Source of the DNA: Lachnospiraceae bacterium
Lineage (GTDB): Bacteria > Bacillota > Clostridia > Lachnospirales > Lachnospiraceae
NCBI GenBank assembly: GCA_021770755.1
Contig: JAETQI010000001.1
Coordinates: 1 to 64,000 of the forward strand
DNA: 64,000 nt
Direction: 5' to 3'
Shown piece by piece: positions 19,260-28,300 of the stretch. How positions within the stretch are numbered: position 1 is the first letter of the stretch; the number at the start of each line of letters is the position of its first letter. The notes below the pieces were generated by a model, which made no database searches, had not been told where the DNA came from, and saw only the letters and a list, made by a program, of their open reading frames with translations. Both the position numbers and the translations under genes were made by a program.

Positions 19260-19432
19260 AAATATTGCACACAAATTGATAAAGGGAAAAAGCTAAAGCT
19301 TTTCATTACAATGATGGACAAGTGAACGGTAACTATGATCTGCCAAAAAAAGTTCGATAATCATAAAATTTCTAGTAAATTTTCAGATATTATGTTAGAA
19401 TGAAGATAACAAAGTGAAAAGGAGCTGGTAAT

Positions 19433-20035
19433 ATGTATAAGATTATCACAATGGAGCGTGAATTTGCAAGCGGCGGCAATGAGATCGGCAGACGGGTGGC
19501 AAAGAAGCTCGGCATAGAGCTGTATGACAGGAATATTCTCGTGGAGGCGGCAAAGAGGCTGGATATCCCGCCGATCTATATCGGAGACCTGGAGGAGACG
19601 GCGCCTGGAAGCATCATCTTCAACCTTTCCAAGACGGCGATCGGCGGCAGCAGGAAAGAGAATCCGAATCTGCCCATGTCGGAGAAGCTGTTTTTGGAGG
19701 AGAAGAGGATTATCGAGGAGATCGTCGAGAAACATGACTGCGTGATCGTCGGCAGATGTGCTTCCTTCATATTATATGACAGGGAGGACTGCCTCAAAGT
19801 GTTTGTCCACGCGGACAAGGATTACCGGATCAACCGCACGATCCAGACAGAGAAGATCGCACCGTCGGAGGCGGATGATTTCCTGCGCAAGTCCGACAAG
19901 AGAAGGAGTAACTTCTACAATACGCACACTGGCTGGAAATGGGGCGATATGTCCAAATTTGACCTGTGCTTAAACAGCAAGAGCCTTGGCCTGGACACAT
20001 GTGTGGATATTCTTGCAGGTATGATGCAGAAGTGA
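19433..20035 (+). CDS. Cytidylate kinase-like family protein
   Basis: 200 residues. The N-terminus ITMEREFASGGNEIGRRVAKKLG has the nucleotide-binding-loop pattern (S-G-G-x-x-I-G) of the AAA cytidylate-kinase-like family, followed by YDRNIL and later VIVGRCASFIL. A kinase fold is likely, but this family is distinct from the housekeeping Cmk and its substrate is not established. AAGGAG precedes the ATG. It ends in a strong terminator and appears monocistronic. Confidence 0.85.
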   Translation: MYKIITMEREFASGGNEIGRRVAKKLGIELYDRNILVEAAKRLDIPPIYIGDLEETAPGSIIFNLSKTAIGGSRKENPNLPMSEKLFLEEKRIIEEIVEKHDCVIVGRCASFILYDREDCLKVFVHADKDYRINRTIQTEKIAPSEADDFLRKSDKRRSNFYNTHTGWKWGDMSKFDLCLNSKSLGLDTCVDILAGMMQK

Positions 20036-20064
20036 TGCGGGGGAAGACGGACATACAGAATATG

Positions 20065-20105
20065 AAAGGGAGTGTATCGCATAACCGCGTATACGCTTCC
20101 TTTTT
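20065..20105 (+). terminator. Intrinsic terminator after the kinase-like gene
   Basis: AAAGGGAGTGTAT (20065-20077) pairs with ATACGCTTCCTTT (20091-20103), 13 pairs with two wobbles, followed by TT. The dispersed structured element starts in its T-tract. Confidence 0.75.
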
Positions 20106-20197
20106 ATGCGCAGACCCGTGCAGAGGAAATATGCCGCCAGTGCGGCGCGCGGTTATTCCCGCAAGTGAGAATTCCGGCGGGATCATGGTGTAGCGCA
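20101..20197 (+). repeat. Divergent copy of the terminator-linked structured element
   Basis: After TTTTTATGCGCA comes a left P1 arm (ACCCGTGC), AGAGGAAATAT, inner hairpin GCCGC/GCGGC with CAGT loop, right P1 arm GCGCGGTT (7 of 8 pairs) and a further imperfect hairpin built from ATTCCCGC and GCGGGAT. The layout matches the 9.6 kb copies although stem sequences differ. The rest of this 362-bp gap (20198-20397) holds no ORF that I can support; a stretch near 20196-20250 faintly resembles a tRNA 3' half but does not fold as one. Confidence 0.6.
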
Positions 20198-20397
20198 AGG
20201 GCGCTTCGGTATAGGAAAACCCTTCCACCTTCGAGTCCCCCTGTATCGTGATTTTCTTTTGAGCCATCCGGCACAGCAGCTTTCTGGCGGAGATGATGAT
20301 GTAATGGTCTCATCCTCCCAGCCGCCGGCAGTCACATGGCGGCGGTGTCTGACATAGGATAAAGGGTAGATATGACAAAGCTGGAGGTTTTTATATT

Positions 20398-20880
20398 ATG
20401 GCAGATATCACCCCGGGAATGATCTTTACGGACACACTTAGGAACGGGAAGCCGGAGGCGCTGGCGTGGATCCGGGGAAATGCGCAGAATCCGCAGTTGA
20501 GCGGTATCGTCAAATTTTATACGACACCGTATTCCGGCGTGCTGGTCGAGGCGGAGATCTTTGGACTGCCCAACATCGCGACACAGTTCTCGTCGGACTT
20601 CTATGCGATGCACATCCATGAGAAAGGGGACTGTACGATGCCCTTTGACAAGACGGGGGATCACTACAATCCCACCGATGAGCCGCATCCCGACCATGCG
20701 GGCGACATGATACCGCTCATGGGCAATCAGGGATATGCGTGGCTTGCGTTTTATGATAAACGTTTCACGATACCGGAGATCATGGGGAGAAGCGTCATCA
20801 TTCACAGGATGCCGGATGATTTCAGGTCTCAGCCCTCGGGAGATGCGGGGGAGAAGATCGGCTGCGGCGTGATCCGGTAA
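20398..20880 (+). CDS. Cu/Zn superoxide dismutase family protein
   Basis: 160 residues with no signal peptide, so predicted cytosolic, which is unusual for bacterial Cu/Zn SOD. Metal ligands are visible: HIH in AMHIHEKGDC, the histidines of GDHYNP and PHPDHAGD, and the later His of SVIIHRM. Two cysteines (KGDC and IGCGVI) fit the conserved disulfide. The active-site Arg that usually stands in the final GNAGxR segment is Lys here (GDAGEKIGCG), so catalysis may be slow or its role different. GGAGG lies before the ATG. It may protect an anaerobe during oxygen exposure. Confidence 0.85.
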   Translation: MADITPGMIFTDTLRNGKPEALAWIRGNAQNPQLSGIVKFYTTPYSGVLVEAEIFGLPNIATQFSSDFYAMHIHEKGDCTMPFDKTGDHYNPTDEPHPDHAGDMIPLMGNQGYAWLAFYDKRFTIPEIMGRSVIIHRMPDDFRSQPSGDAGEKIGCGVIR

Positions 20881-20969
20881 AAGGGAAAAAATTTCTTGAT
20901 GGTTTTTGGCAGAGAGAGTAGAATGGCACGTAGAGAGGTACGTAAGGAGCCATCAGAGAGGAGAATGGG

Positions 20970-21617
20970 ATGACAGCAGAACGATATACAAAGGAAGTGG
21001 GCAGACTGCTCAGATGCCGCACGTCGAAGAAAAAGGAGATCAGAAACCAGCTCTTGTCGGAGATCAACAGCGCCGTTGCTGGGGGAGAAGCGCTGGATGA
21101 CGTGTTAAAGCGCATGGGGATCCCGTGGGACTGTGCCAGCCGGTACAATGACCAGTTTGACAAGGTGGAGCGGAAGGCGGCAAAGCGCGAACGGGTACTG
21201 AAGATCTGGGGCATTGTACTGCTCGTCATCGCGGTGCTGTTCGCGGCTGTATACTGGAATCTGCCCAAGTGGGGCGAGATCAGCGAGAGCACGGTGTTCA
21301 GCGAGGAGCGCGTGTGCGCGGAGGCACAGGAGATCATAAGACTGTACAGCGACAATGATTTTGAGGCAGTCACTGCGCGTATGAACGACGACATGAAGCA
21401 GGTGCTGAACGCCGCGACGCTGCAGTACATGAAATCCCAGATGAAGGAGGAGTTCGGGGAGCTGCTCGCGTTTGGGAACCTGTACGCGTCGGAGGCGAAG
21501 CAGAACGGCAGGTACTATGCGATGGTGCAGGTCAGCGTGTCATATGCCAACATGAGCGTGGTGTATACTATCACTTTTGATGCGGATATGAAGCTTGCGG
21601 GATTTTATATTAAGTAG
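20970..21617 (+). CDS. Single-pass membrane protein with DUF3887-like C-terminal domain
   Basis: 215 residues. Residues 1-70 are helical and resemble the HAAS/DUF1700 cytosolic segment (LLSEINSAVAGGEALDDVL). A single membrane helix follows at about 77-95 (IWGIVLLVIAVLFAAVYW). The extracytoplasmic part (LYSDNDFEAVTARMND and onward) resembles DUF3887, a small NTF2-like domain of unknown role. GAGAGGAG precedes the ATG. It overlaps no neighbour but ends 64 bp before the heparinase-like gene, so co-transcription is possible. Confidence 0.75.
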   Translation: MTAERYTKEVGRLLRCRTSKKKEIRNQLLSEINSAVAGGEALDDVLKRMGIPWDCASRYNDQFDKVERKAAKRERVLKIWGIVLLVIAVLFAAVYWNLPKWGEISESTVFSEERVCAEAQEIIRLYSDNDFEAVTARMNDDMKQVLNAATLQYMKSQMKEEFGELLAFGNLYASEAKQNGRYYAMVQVSVSYANMSVVYTITFDADMKLAGFYIK

Positions 21618-21681
21618 CGCATGCATCGGAACAATGCGGAATACAGAAACGGAGAATGGCAAAAGCCGGAGGGAAACGATC

Positions 21682-23643
21682 TTGAATGGAGAAGAGAAAA
21701 CTTATATCAGAAAATTGTATCAGGAGATAAAAAACGCGGAGGAGCAGATGCGGGACAAGCCGATGCCTGCGCTCACGAAGGAGGATTTTTTCCTGTTTCA
21801 TGAGACGGGAAACAGGCTTGTGTATGAGAACGCCTATTTCGGACGCAGGAAGTACCTGACAGTCTATGCCATACTGGCGCTGTGGAGCGGAGAGCTTTCG
21901 CGGCTGGGGATCATCGATGAACAGATAGCGGATCCGGCGGCGGATGCGTATGTGAAACGACTCGAAGAGATCCTGGTCAGCATCTGTCAGGATGAACAGT
22001 TCTGGGCGCTGCCTGCACACGTGGATTTCTCCAGGATCGACCTGCAGGAGACGGCATATACAGTCGATCTGTTTGCGGCGGAGACTGCGCAGGCGCTGTC
22101 GGAGATCGTCCTGCGGCTGTATGACAGGCTGTCGTGCGAGACGGTGGTATGTGTGGCGCGCGAGGTGATCAGGCGGGTGCTGCAGCCTTTTGCGGCGTCA
22201 GCGTTTCCGTATAGCTGGTGGGAGACTGACCGCTGTAACTGGTCCGCGGTATGCGCAGGTTCGGTCGGCATGGCGGCAGTCTCGATCGAAGCGCTGAACC
22301 GTAAGATCATGAGTACATACACGCCGCTGGTTCCGCCCGAGGTGTTGCCATACAGCGAACAGTACGCGCAACTGCCAGAGGGCTGGAAGGCGGATTGCCT
22401 GAGGCGCGCCTGCGATGCCCTGCAGTGCTATCTGGATGGGATGGAAGCGGACGGCGCGTGCACGGAGGGGCTGGGATATTACAATTACGGCATGTCCTTT
22501 TACGCGGCGTTTGCGGAAATGTACGGTGCAGACATCGCCGCGGGGCAGGAGCCGGAACGGCTGATGTACCGCGGCAAGTGCGCGCAGATCGCACTCTTTC
22601 AACAGAAGTGCTATTTCAAGAGCCGCTTTGGCGGTGTGAGCGTCAGCTTTTCCGACGGCAGTAAGCACGAGTCCTTTCTGCCGGGACTGACTGCGTATCT
22701 GAAACACTGCTACCCGCAGGTGGAGACGCCGGACTACACGCTCGCGCGTCCGTTCGACGAGGACGCCTGCTATCGCTACCTCACGAACGAGCGGAATATT
22801 AGCTGGCTCATCCGATATGGCGGCAGCGGACCGGACACGAGCGCGGATACAGATCACGCCACGGATCGAACGAGTGATTTGAGGGGCGGCGGGGGAAGGA
22901 ACACGGCGTATCTGCTTCCTGCGGCGCAGTGGCTTGTCTGTCAGGACAGCGACGGAAACGGATTTGCCGCGAAGGGCGGCAATAACGACGAGAACCACAA
23001 CCACAACGACATCGGACATTTTCTGTGCGTCTTTCACGGGGAGATGCTGCTGACGGATCTGGGGGCAGGCGAGTACACGAAGGATTATTTTGGCGATAAG
23101 CGGTATGATATCCTGTGCAACCGCTCCGCGGGGCATTCTGTTCCGATCATCAACGGCGAAGAGCAGCGCGCGGGTGCTGCGCACTGTGCGGACAGTTTTG
23201 TGTGGGACGAAGAGACGGGGACGCTTGCGATATCCTTTGCAGGCGCTTACCCTGCAGGCTGCGTCAGGAAGCTGGTGCGCCGCATCCGGATGTGCGAACC
23301 GGCACAGGCGGACGTAGCGCCGATCCAGAGAATGCAGATCGAAGTGCACGATGTCATCATAGCCAATGAGGGCACAAAGTCCATCGAAGAAAATCTGGTC
23401 ACGGAGTACGAACCGGCGGTGCAGGACGGCGTGATCCGGATCGCGGGGCAGCATGGGCAGTGCAGCATCCGGGTCAGAAACTGCGCGGAAAATGCGATCC
23501 GGATCATACCCTGCGCGCACCGCGACCATGCCGGAAAGTGTCAGACGGTATACCGGATCGTCTGGAATGTGAATGTCAGTGAGGATGCCAGTGCGGACTG
23601 TAAGATGTGGATAACTTTTTATGACAACGAAAAAAATGAGTAA
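21682..23643 (+). CDS. Heparinase II/III-like protein
   Basis: About 653 residues. The N-terminal half is an alpha-helical toroid-like region. The C-terminal half holds the heparinase II/III beta-sandwich motif NNDENHNHNDIGHF with its His/Asn cluster, followed by GDKRYDILCNRSAGHS. It probably cleaves acidic polysaccharide by beta-elimination. No signal peptide, so it would act on imported oligosaccharides. I prefer the TTG start at 21682 with GGAGGG 8 bp upstream; ATG at 21634 or a TTG at 21595 are alternatives with poorer ribosome sites. No sugar transporter lies beside it. Confidence 0.85.
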   Translation: MNGEEKTYIRKLYQEIKNAEEQMRDKPMPALTKEDFFLFHETGNRLVYENAYFGRRKYLTVYAILALWSGELSRLGIIDEQIADPAADAYVKRLEEILVSICQDEQFWALPAHVDFSRIDLQETAYTVDLFAAETAQALSEIVLRLYDRLSCETVVCVAREVIRRVLQPFAASAFPYSWWETDRCNWSAVCAGSVGMAAVSIEALNRKIMSTYTPLVPPEVLPYSEQYAQLPEGWKADCLRRACDALQCYLDGMEADGACTEGLGYYNYGMSFYAAFAEMYGADIAAGQEPERLMYRGKCAQIALFQQKCYFKSRFGGVSVSFSDGSKHESFLPGLTAYLKHCYPQVETPDYTLARPFDEDACYRYLTNERNISWLIRYGGSGPDTSADTDHATDRTSDLRGGGGRNTAYLLPAAQWLVCQDSDGNGFAAKGGNNDENHNHNDIGHFLCVFHGEMLLTDLGAGEYTKDYFGDKRYDILCNRSAGHSVPIINGEEQRAGAAHCADSFVWDEETGTLAISFAGAYPAGCVRKLVRRIRMCEPAQADVAPIQRMQIEVHDVIIANEGTKSIEENLVTEYEPAVQDGVIRIAGQHGQCSIRVRNCAENAIRIIPCAHRDHAGKCQTVYRIVWNVNVSEDASADCKMWITFYDNEKNE

Positions 23644-23672
23644 TATCCACATGTTTATGCACAATATCCACA
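23606..23672. promoter_or_regulatory. Cluster of DnaA-box-like 9-mers
   Basis: TGTGGATAA at 23606-23614 (reverse of TTATCCACA), ATATCCACA at 23643-23651, a perfect TTATGCACA at 23655-23663 and ATATCCACA at 23664-23672. Two are perfect TTATNCACA matches and two have one mismatch. The cluster lies at the end of the heparinase-like gene and before galE. Confidence 0.5.
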
Positions 23673-23843
23673 AAAATGCAGTGATAGAACCCTTTGTAAA
23701 TATCTAAAAATGTATAAAAAATAAAAAATTTGTAAACAAGGTGGTCAAATTTACATCAAAAAATAGTAAATATGCTATTGTTTTCTGTTTGCAAAAGGGA
23801 TATCATTAAAGTGATCATAAAAGGGAAAACGGAGGTAAGCAGT

Positions 23844-24860
23844 ATGGCAATTTTAGTTACAGGCGGAGCCGGGTTTATCGGCAGCCACACGGTAGTGGAA
23901 CTTCAGAATGCGGGTTATGACGTAGTCGTAGTGGACAATCTGTCCAACGCAAGCGTCAAATCCCTGCAGCGCGTGGAGAAGATCACAGGGAAACCGGTAA
24001 CATTCTACAAGGCGGACATTCTCGACAGGGACGCGCTGGAAAAGATCTTTGAGGACGAGGAGATCGATTCGTGCATTCATTTCGCGGGATTAAAGGCGGT
24101 GGGCGAGTCCGTCCAGAAGCCGTGGGAATACTACAACAACAATATCGCGGGCACACTGACGCTGGTGGATGTGATGAGGAAGCACGGCTGCAAGAACATT
24201 ATCTTCTCATCCTCAGCCACGGTATACGGGGATCCCGCGTTTATTCCGATCACGGAGGAATGCCCGAAGGGACAGTGCACCAATCCTTACGGCTGGACAA
24301 AATCCATGCTGGAGCAGATCCTGTCGGATATGCAGAAGGCTGATCCGGAGTGGAACGTGATCCTTCTGCGCTACTTTAACCCGATCGGTGCACATCAGAG
24401 CGGCACGATGGGAGAGAATCCAAACGGAATCCCCAACAATCTGATGCCGTATATCACGCAGGTTGCCGTGGGCAAGCTCGAGAAGCTCGGGGTGTTTGGC
24501 AACGACTATGACACACACGACGGTACAGGGGTCAGGGACTATATCCATGTTGTCGACCTGGCGGTCGGACATGTGAAGGCATTGAAGAAGATCGAGGAGA
24601 AGGCGGGACTGTGTATCTACAATCTCGGCACGGGAACAGGCTACAGCGTCCTTGACATCGTAAAGAATTTTGAGGAAGCGACAGGCGTGAAGATCCCGTA
24701 TGAGATCAAGGCAAGGCGTGCCGGCGACATCGCAACCTGCTATGCGGATGCCACAAAGGCGAAGGAGGAGCTTGGCTGGACAGCGCAGTACGGCATTAAG
24801 GAGATGTGTGCAGATAGCTGGAGATGGCAGTCAAACAATCCGAACGGATACGATGAATAG
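23844..24860 (+). CDS. galE: UDP-glucose 4-epimerase
   Basis: 338 residues, the standard GalE length. The NAD-binding [10 protein letters not shown] is at the N-terminus, SSSATVYG holds the catalytic Ser, and [12 protein letters not shown] holds the Tyr-x-x-x-Lys pair. It interconverts UDP-glucose and UDP-galactose, feeding galactose use and cell-surface sugar synthesis. The ATG at 23844 has GGAGG at normal spacing; the longer frame upstream is rejected. A terminator follows directly and no Leloir partner gene is adjacent. Confidence 0.97.
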   Translation: MAILVTGGAGFIGSHTVVELQNAGYDVVVVDNLSNASVKSLQRVEKITGKPVTFYKADILDRDALEKIFEDEEIDSCIHFAGLKAVGESVQKPWEYYNNNIAGTLTLVDVMRKHGCKNIIFSSSATVYGDPAFIPITEECPKGQCTNPYGWTKSMLEQILSDMQKADPEWNVILLRYFNPIGAHQSGTMGENPNGIPNNLMPYITQVAVGKLEKLGVFGNDYDTHDGTGVRDYIHVVDLAVGHVKALKKIEEKAGLCIYNLGTGTGYSVLDIVKNFEEATGVKIPYEIKARRAGDIATCYADATKAKEELGWTAQYGIKEMCADSWRWQSNNPNGYDE

Positions 24861-24862
24861 AC

Positions 24863-24894
24863 AAAAATACCGCAGATGCGTCTGCGGTATTTTT
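24863..24894. terminator. Bidirectional terminator between galE and prs
   Basis: AAAAATACCGCAGA and TCTGCGGTATTTTT form a perfect 14-bp stem with a TGCG loop; the arms end in A-run and T-run, suiting both convergent genes. Confidence 0.9.
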
Positions 24895-24913
24895 ATTCCT
24901 TCTTATTTATAAG

Positions 24914-26107
24914 TTATATAGTGGGGATCTCCCCGTTCTTGTACCGGTTGATATAGCTGTGGATCCTGTCGTTGGGATTCAGCAGGTCGCTGATGGATGA
25001 ATCATGATTCAGGGTATCGATAATGTACGCGATGTACTTGCTCATGTCACAGCTAATGTACCATTCTTTTTCCAGCAGCTCCGGTTTCTGGTAGATCAGG
25101 TTCGTGGTGAGCACCCTGTAGATCAGCCCCTGGTTGTACGCCTCCTCAAACTTGTCAAGGCCGGCGGTGAACAGGCCAAACGTGGACGCCGCAAAGATCC
25201 TGTTAGCCTTGCGCCTCTTTAAGTTTGTTGCAACCTCGATCATGCTCTCGCCGGATGAGATCATGTCGTCGAGGATGATGACATCCTTTCCCTCCACGCT
25301 GCTTCCGAGGAATTCGTGTGCCACGATCGGATTGCGTCCGTTGACGACCTTCGTGTAGTCCCGGCGCTTGTAAAACATACCCATGTCAAGCCCCATCACA
25401 TTAGCCATGTAGATCGCGCGCCCCATTCCGCCCTCGTCGGGGCTGATGATCATCATGTGGTCTGCGTCGATGGTCAGATCGGGCACATGGTTTAAGAGTC
25501 CCTTGATAAACTGGTAGGTGGGCGATACGGTCTCAAATCCGTTTAGGGGGATCGCATTCTGCACGCGCGGATCGTGCGCGTCGAAAGTGATGATGTTGTC
25601 GACACCCATCTTGACCATCTCCTGGAGTGCCAGTGCGCAGTCGAGGGATTCCCTGGAATTTCTCTTGTGCTGGCGGCTCTCATAGAGATAGGGCATGATC
25701 ACGGTGATGCGTCTCGACTTGCCGCCGATCGCCGCGATGATGCGTTTGAGATCCTGATAGTGGTCGTCGGGTGACATATGGTTTTCCTGCCCGCAGAGAG
25801 AGTATGTCAGGCTGTAGTTTGTGACATCCACCAGCAGATAGATGTCGTCGCCGCGCACCGACTGTAAGATCTCACCCTTCGCCTCCCCGGTTCCAAAGCG
25901 CGGAACGCGGGTGTTGATGATATAGGAATCGCGCTGATAACCGGCAAATGCGAGAGAGTCCTTGTGCTCGCTCTCGCGCTCCGCCCGCCATTTGACAAGA
26001 TATTTGTCGACCTTGTCGCCGAGCTCCTTGCAGCCACTTAAAGGAATGATGCCTAATGAACCTACAGGTATTGAATTGAGATTTCTTTTTTCCTCACGAA
26101 CCGGCAT
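24914..26107 (-). CDS. prs: Ribose-phosphate pyrophosphokinase, long form
   Basis: 397 residues, about 80 longer than Bacillus Prs. The PRPP-binding region is VEGKDVIILDDMISSGESM, and the catalytic-flap counterpart is SPDEGGMGRAIYMANVMG with YKRRDY. It makes PRPP from ribose-5-phosphate and ATP for nucleotide, His and Trp synthesis. This longer subclass is found in clostridia next to or instead of the classical enzyme; regulation by ADP may differ (inference). It is the last of three minus-strand genes, 49 bp behind the DnaI/DnaC-like gene, linking nucleotide supply with replication initiation genes. Confidence 0.9.
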   Translation of the reverse strand: MPVREEKRNLNSIPVGSLGIIPLSGCKELGDKVDKYLVKWRAERESEHKDSLAFAGYQRDSYIINTRVPRFGTGEAKGEILQSVRGDDIYLLVDVTNYSLTYSLCGQENHMSPDDHYQDLKRIIAAIGGKSRRITVIMPYLYESRQHKRNSRESLDCALALQEMVKMGVDNIITFDAHDPRVQNAIPLNGFETVSPTYQFIKGLLNHVPDLTIDADHMMIISPDEGGMGRAIYMANVMGLDMGMFYKRRDYTKVVNGRNPIVAHEFLGSSVEGKDVIILDDMISSGESMIEVATNLKRRKANRIFAASTFGLFTAGLDKFEEAYNQGLIYRVLTTNLIYQKPELLEKEWYISCDMSKYIAYIIDTLNHDSSISDLLNPNDRIHSYINRYKNGEIPTI

Positions 26108-26156
26108 TGAAAAACCCTCACTTTCTATATAGTTCAGTATATTGTTCTGTATCTGG

Positions 26157-27125
26157 TTATTTGTTTGTAGCTGTTTTTTTCTGCATCCTGATGTCTCTGC
26201 CTGTCAGCTTGCAGATATCGTAATTGCTCGTGATGCGGGAAAAGATCCTGTCAGAATAGCGGTCCCGCAGTTCCCCAAGCGAAAGATTTGTCGTGATAAT
26301 GGTAGCCTTTTTGCGCAGATGTCTGTTGTTCAGACAGGAAAAAAGCTGGGATGAGACAAAGGAGTTTGTGAGTTCTGTTCCCAGGTCATCGATGATCAGC
26401 AGATCACAGTCGCAGATATCATCAGAGATGCCGGATGCCGCCTCCGCGCTGTCCCGGTCAAAGGTGCTTTTGGACAGGATATCAAAGAGCTGGGAGGCGC
26501 TGAAATAGATCACCAGGTTTCCCATGTCGATCAGTTCTTTTGCGATGCAGCAGGATAGAAAAGATTTACCCGTTCCTACTGTACCATAAAAAAACAGGTT
26601 TCGGTAGTCCTTATTAAAGCTTTTTACAAAATTTTGGCATATTTGTACAGCTTTTGTAAATTTTTCAAGATCCTCTCCCGCATAATAATCATACGAAAGT
26701 GAACCAAAGTTTTCTGTTGCGAGCAGACTTTTGATATGGGACTGCTCGTAGATCAGGTTGATCTCTTCTGTGCGGAAACAGCTACACTTCTGGTTAGCTA
26801 TGTAGCCGGTATCGCGGCATTTTTCGCACGCGTAGACCGGGGACAGGAAGTCAGCGGGAAAACCGTAAGTGCGCAGCAGGGTGCGTTTTTTTTCGGAGAG
26901 TTCTTTCAGGTGCTGTTTTAGCTGCGGCAGCGCATCCTCATTGCCGCCAAGAAGCTTTCTGCCCTGCTCGATGGAGACGGAGGCGACCTGCCGGTCCAGC
27001 TCCTCATATCCGGGGATCTGCCCGTATACGGTTTCTGTATTTTGTTCCAGCCGGCGTCTGGCAGCGCGCTGTTTTTCCTCGTAGGAGCGCATGATCGCGT
27101 CGTACTGGCTGTTTGTCAGTGGCAT
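26157..27125 (-). CDS. DnaI/DnaC-like helicase-loader ATPase
   Basis: 322 residues. An N-terminal region of about 140 residues includes a cysteine set (CEKCRDTGYIANQKCSC) that likely binds zinc, as in Bacillus DnaI. The AAA+ domain then shows Walker A FYGTVGTGKS, Walker B DLLIIDDLG and the Arg-finger-side sensor region ITTNLSLGELRDRY. It should load the replicative helicase at origins. GAGGT precedes its ATG. Its position directly behind a DnaD-like gene (23 bp) matches the primosome gene pairs of Firmicutes. Confidence 0.9.
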   Translation of the reverse strand: MPLTNSQYDAIMRSYEEKQRAARRRLEQNTETVYGQIPGYEELDRQVASVSIEQGRKLLGGNEDALPQLKQHLKELSEKKRTLLRTYGFPADFLSPVYACEKCRDTGYIANQKCSCFRTEEINLIYEQSHIKSLLATENFGSLSYDYYAGEDLEKFTKAVQICQNFVKSFNKDYRNLFFYGTVGTGKSFLSCCIAKELIDMGNLVIYFSASQLFDILSKSTFDRDSAEAASGISDDICDCDLLIIDDLGTELTNSFVSSQLFSCLNNRHLRKKATIITTNLSLGELRDRYSDRIFSRITSNYDICKLTGRDIRMQKKTATNK

Positions 27126-27148
27126 CTGTGTTTTACCTCATTCGTTTT

Positions 27149-28300
27149 CTAGTTGCTCAATATATTTTGTTCCAACTCATCAAAGTCGTAGGTATTTTGT
27201 GCGAAATTGTTAAATTTATTCCTGGTTACGATATTGTCGTTCTTATTGTTTGCACGGTATGGCTTGTCTGCATTCTGGACAGTGCGCTTGTAGGCTGCGT
27301 CAGCCGACGGGATATCGGCCTTGTGGTGGACGCCCGCCTGATACCACTTGGTGAGGATCCCGTCCGCGTACGCGAAGCGGTGGCTGTCTGTCGTCATGAC
27401 GGTCTTGTCGCACGCCTCCTGGATCACGTCCAGCAGAAAGCCGTATTCCTTCGTCCATTTATTTATGTACTCAAGCTCTTTTGGAGCCGGATTTGCATTT
27501 TTGCCAAGGGACTTCATGATCGTGTACACGACCTTGTCGTACCTGCGCGAAGCACTCTGTGCGTCTGTCGGCGATGAGATGCCCTGTTCGTGCCACGAGA
27601 GTGCCACTTTCTCCATGTAACGGAAATCCTTCTTGCCGCGCTCCACACAGTGCTGCACCAGATAGTCGATCAGGTCCGTCGAGAAGCCGAGCCTGTCGTA
27701 CAGGAAGAGAATGGTCTCCATGTCGCTGCGCGTCAGGGGTCTTGCGACATACTGCTCTGTGACCATCAGTAGCTGTTCGATATCCTCATTGTTTCGAAAT
27801 GCCTTGAGCTCGTCTGTCGAATAGTCCGGTCTGATATTTTGAAGATTTCCATTTGCGGGCTGACTGCCTGCGGAGGCGGCAGTACGATCCGCTTCCGGCA
27901 GAGCCGTCCTGGCTCTGGCAGTCATGCCCGTCTGCATGGAGGCCGGTCTGATAAAGGATAAGACCGGGGTGATACGGGGAGCCGTTCTGGGCGCCTCGTA
28001 CGTGTTTTCGAGGGAAAGAACCCTGATTCCGGACAGATTGTGAGCCGCGTCGAAGTCGAGTGCAAGAAGCTGTCTGGACTCCCAATATGTCAGCGATCTG
28101 AGCACATCCTTTTCTGTGTAGTTAAACTTGTCCGCAATGTCGGTCACGCTCGTTGGGAGATTGGCGTTCATCATACGGATCAGAAAAAGGTAGATCTTGA
28201 GCTGTGCATCGTTTGCATCTGCCATATATTCGTCGATGAATAGATTGGAGACGCTCGTCTGATCATTGGTGGCAGCCCGGTAAATATTGACACGATTCAT
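27149..28300 (-). CDS. DnaD domain replication-initiation protein
   Basis: 383 residues. The N-terminal 100 residues look like a winged-helix DDBH1-type domain (VTDIADKFNYTEKDVLRSLTYWE). A Pro/Ala-rich linker follows (about 120-165). The remainder carries DnaD/DnaB C-terminal-type helices ending with a YxxxIxxW-like segment (YADGILTKWYQAGV). Such proteins remodel DNA and help recruit the helicase loader. GGAGG precedes the ATG. It heads the dnaD-dnaI-prs operon, and the DnaA-box cluster lies directly upstream. Confidence 0.88.
   Translation of the reverse strand: MNRVNIYRAATNDQTSVSNLFIDEYMADANDAQLKIYLFLIRMMNANLPTSVTDIADKFNYTEKDVLRSLTYWESRQLLALDFDAAHNLSGIRVLSLENTYEAPRTAPRITPVLSFIRPASMQTGMTARARTALPEADRTAASAGSQPANGNLQNIRPDYSTDELKAFRNNEDIEQLLMVTEQYVARPLTRSDMETILFLYDRLGFSTDLIDYLVQHCVERGKKDFRYMEKVALSWHEQGISSPTDAQSASRRYDKVVYTIMKSLGKNANPAPKELEYINKWTKEYGFLLDVIQEACDKTVMTTDSHRFAYADGILTKWYQAGVHHKADIPSADAAYKRTVQNADKPYRANNKNDNIVTRNKFNNFAQNTYDFDELEQNILSN

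Noticed and set aside
20190-20262. tRNA-like segment (GCGCAAGGGCGC ... CTTCGAGTCCCC)
   Set aside because: It has a T-arm-like stretch, but no acceptor stem or anticodon arm can be formed around it.
22198-23673. Minus-strand ORF of 491 codons
   Set aside because: Shadow of the heparinase-like gene, which carries recognisable motifs on the plus strand.
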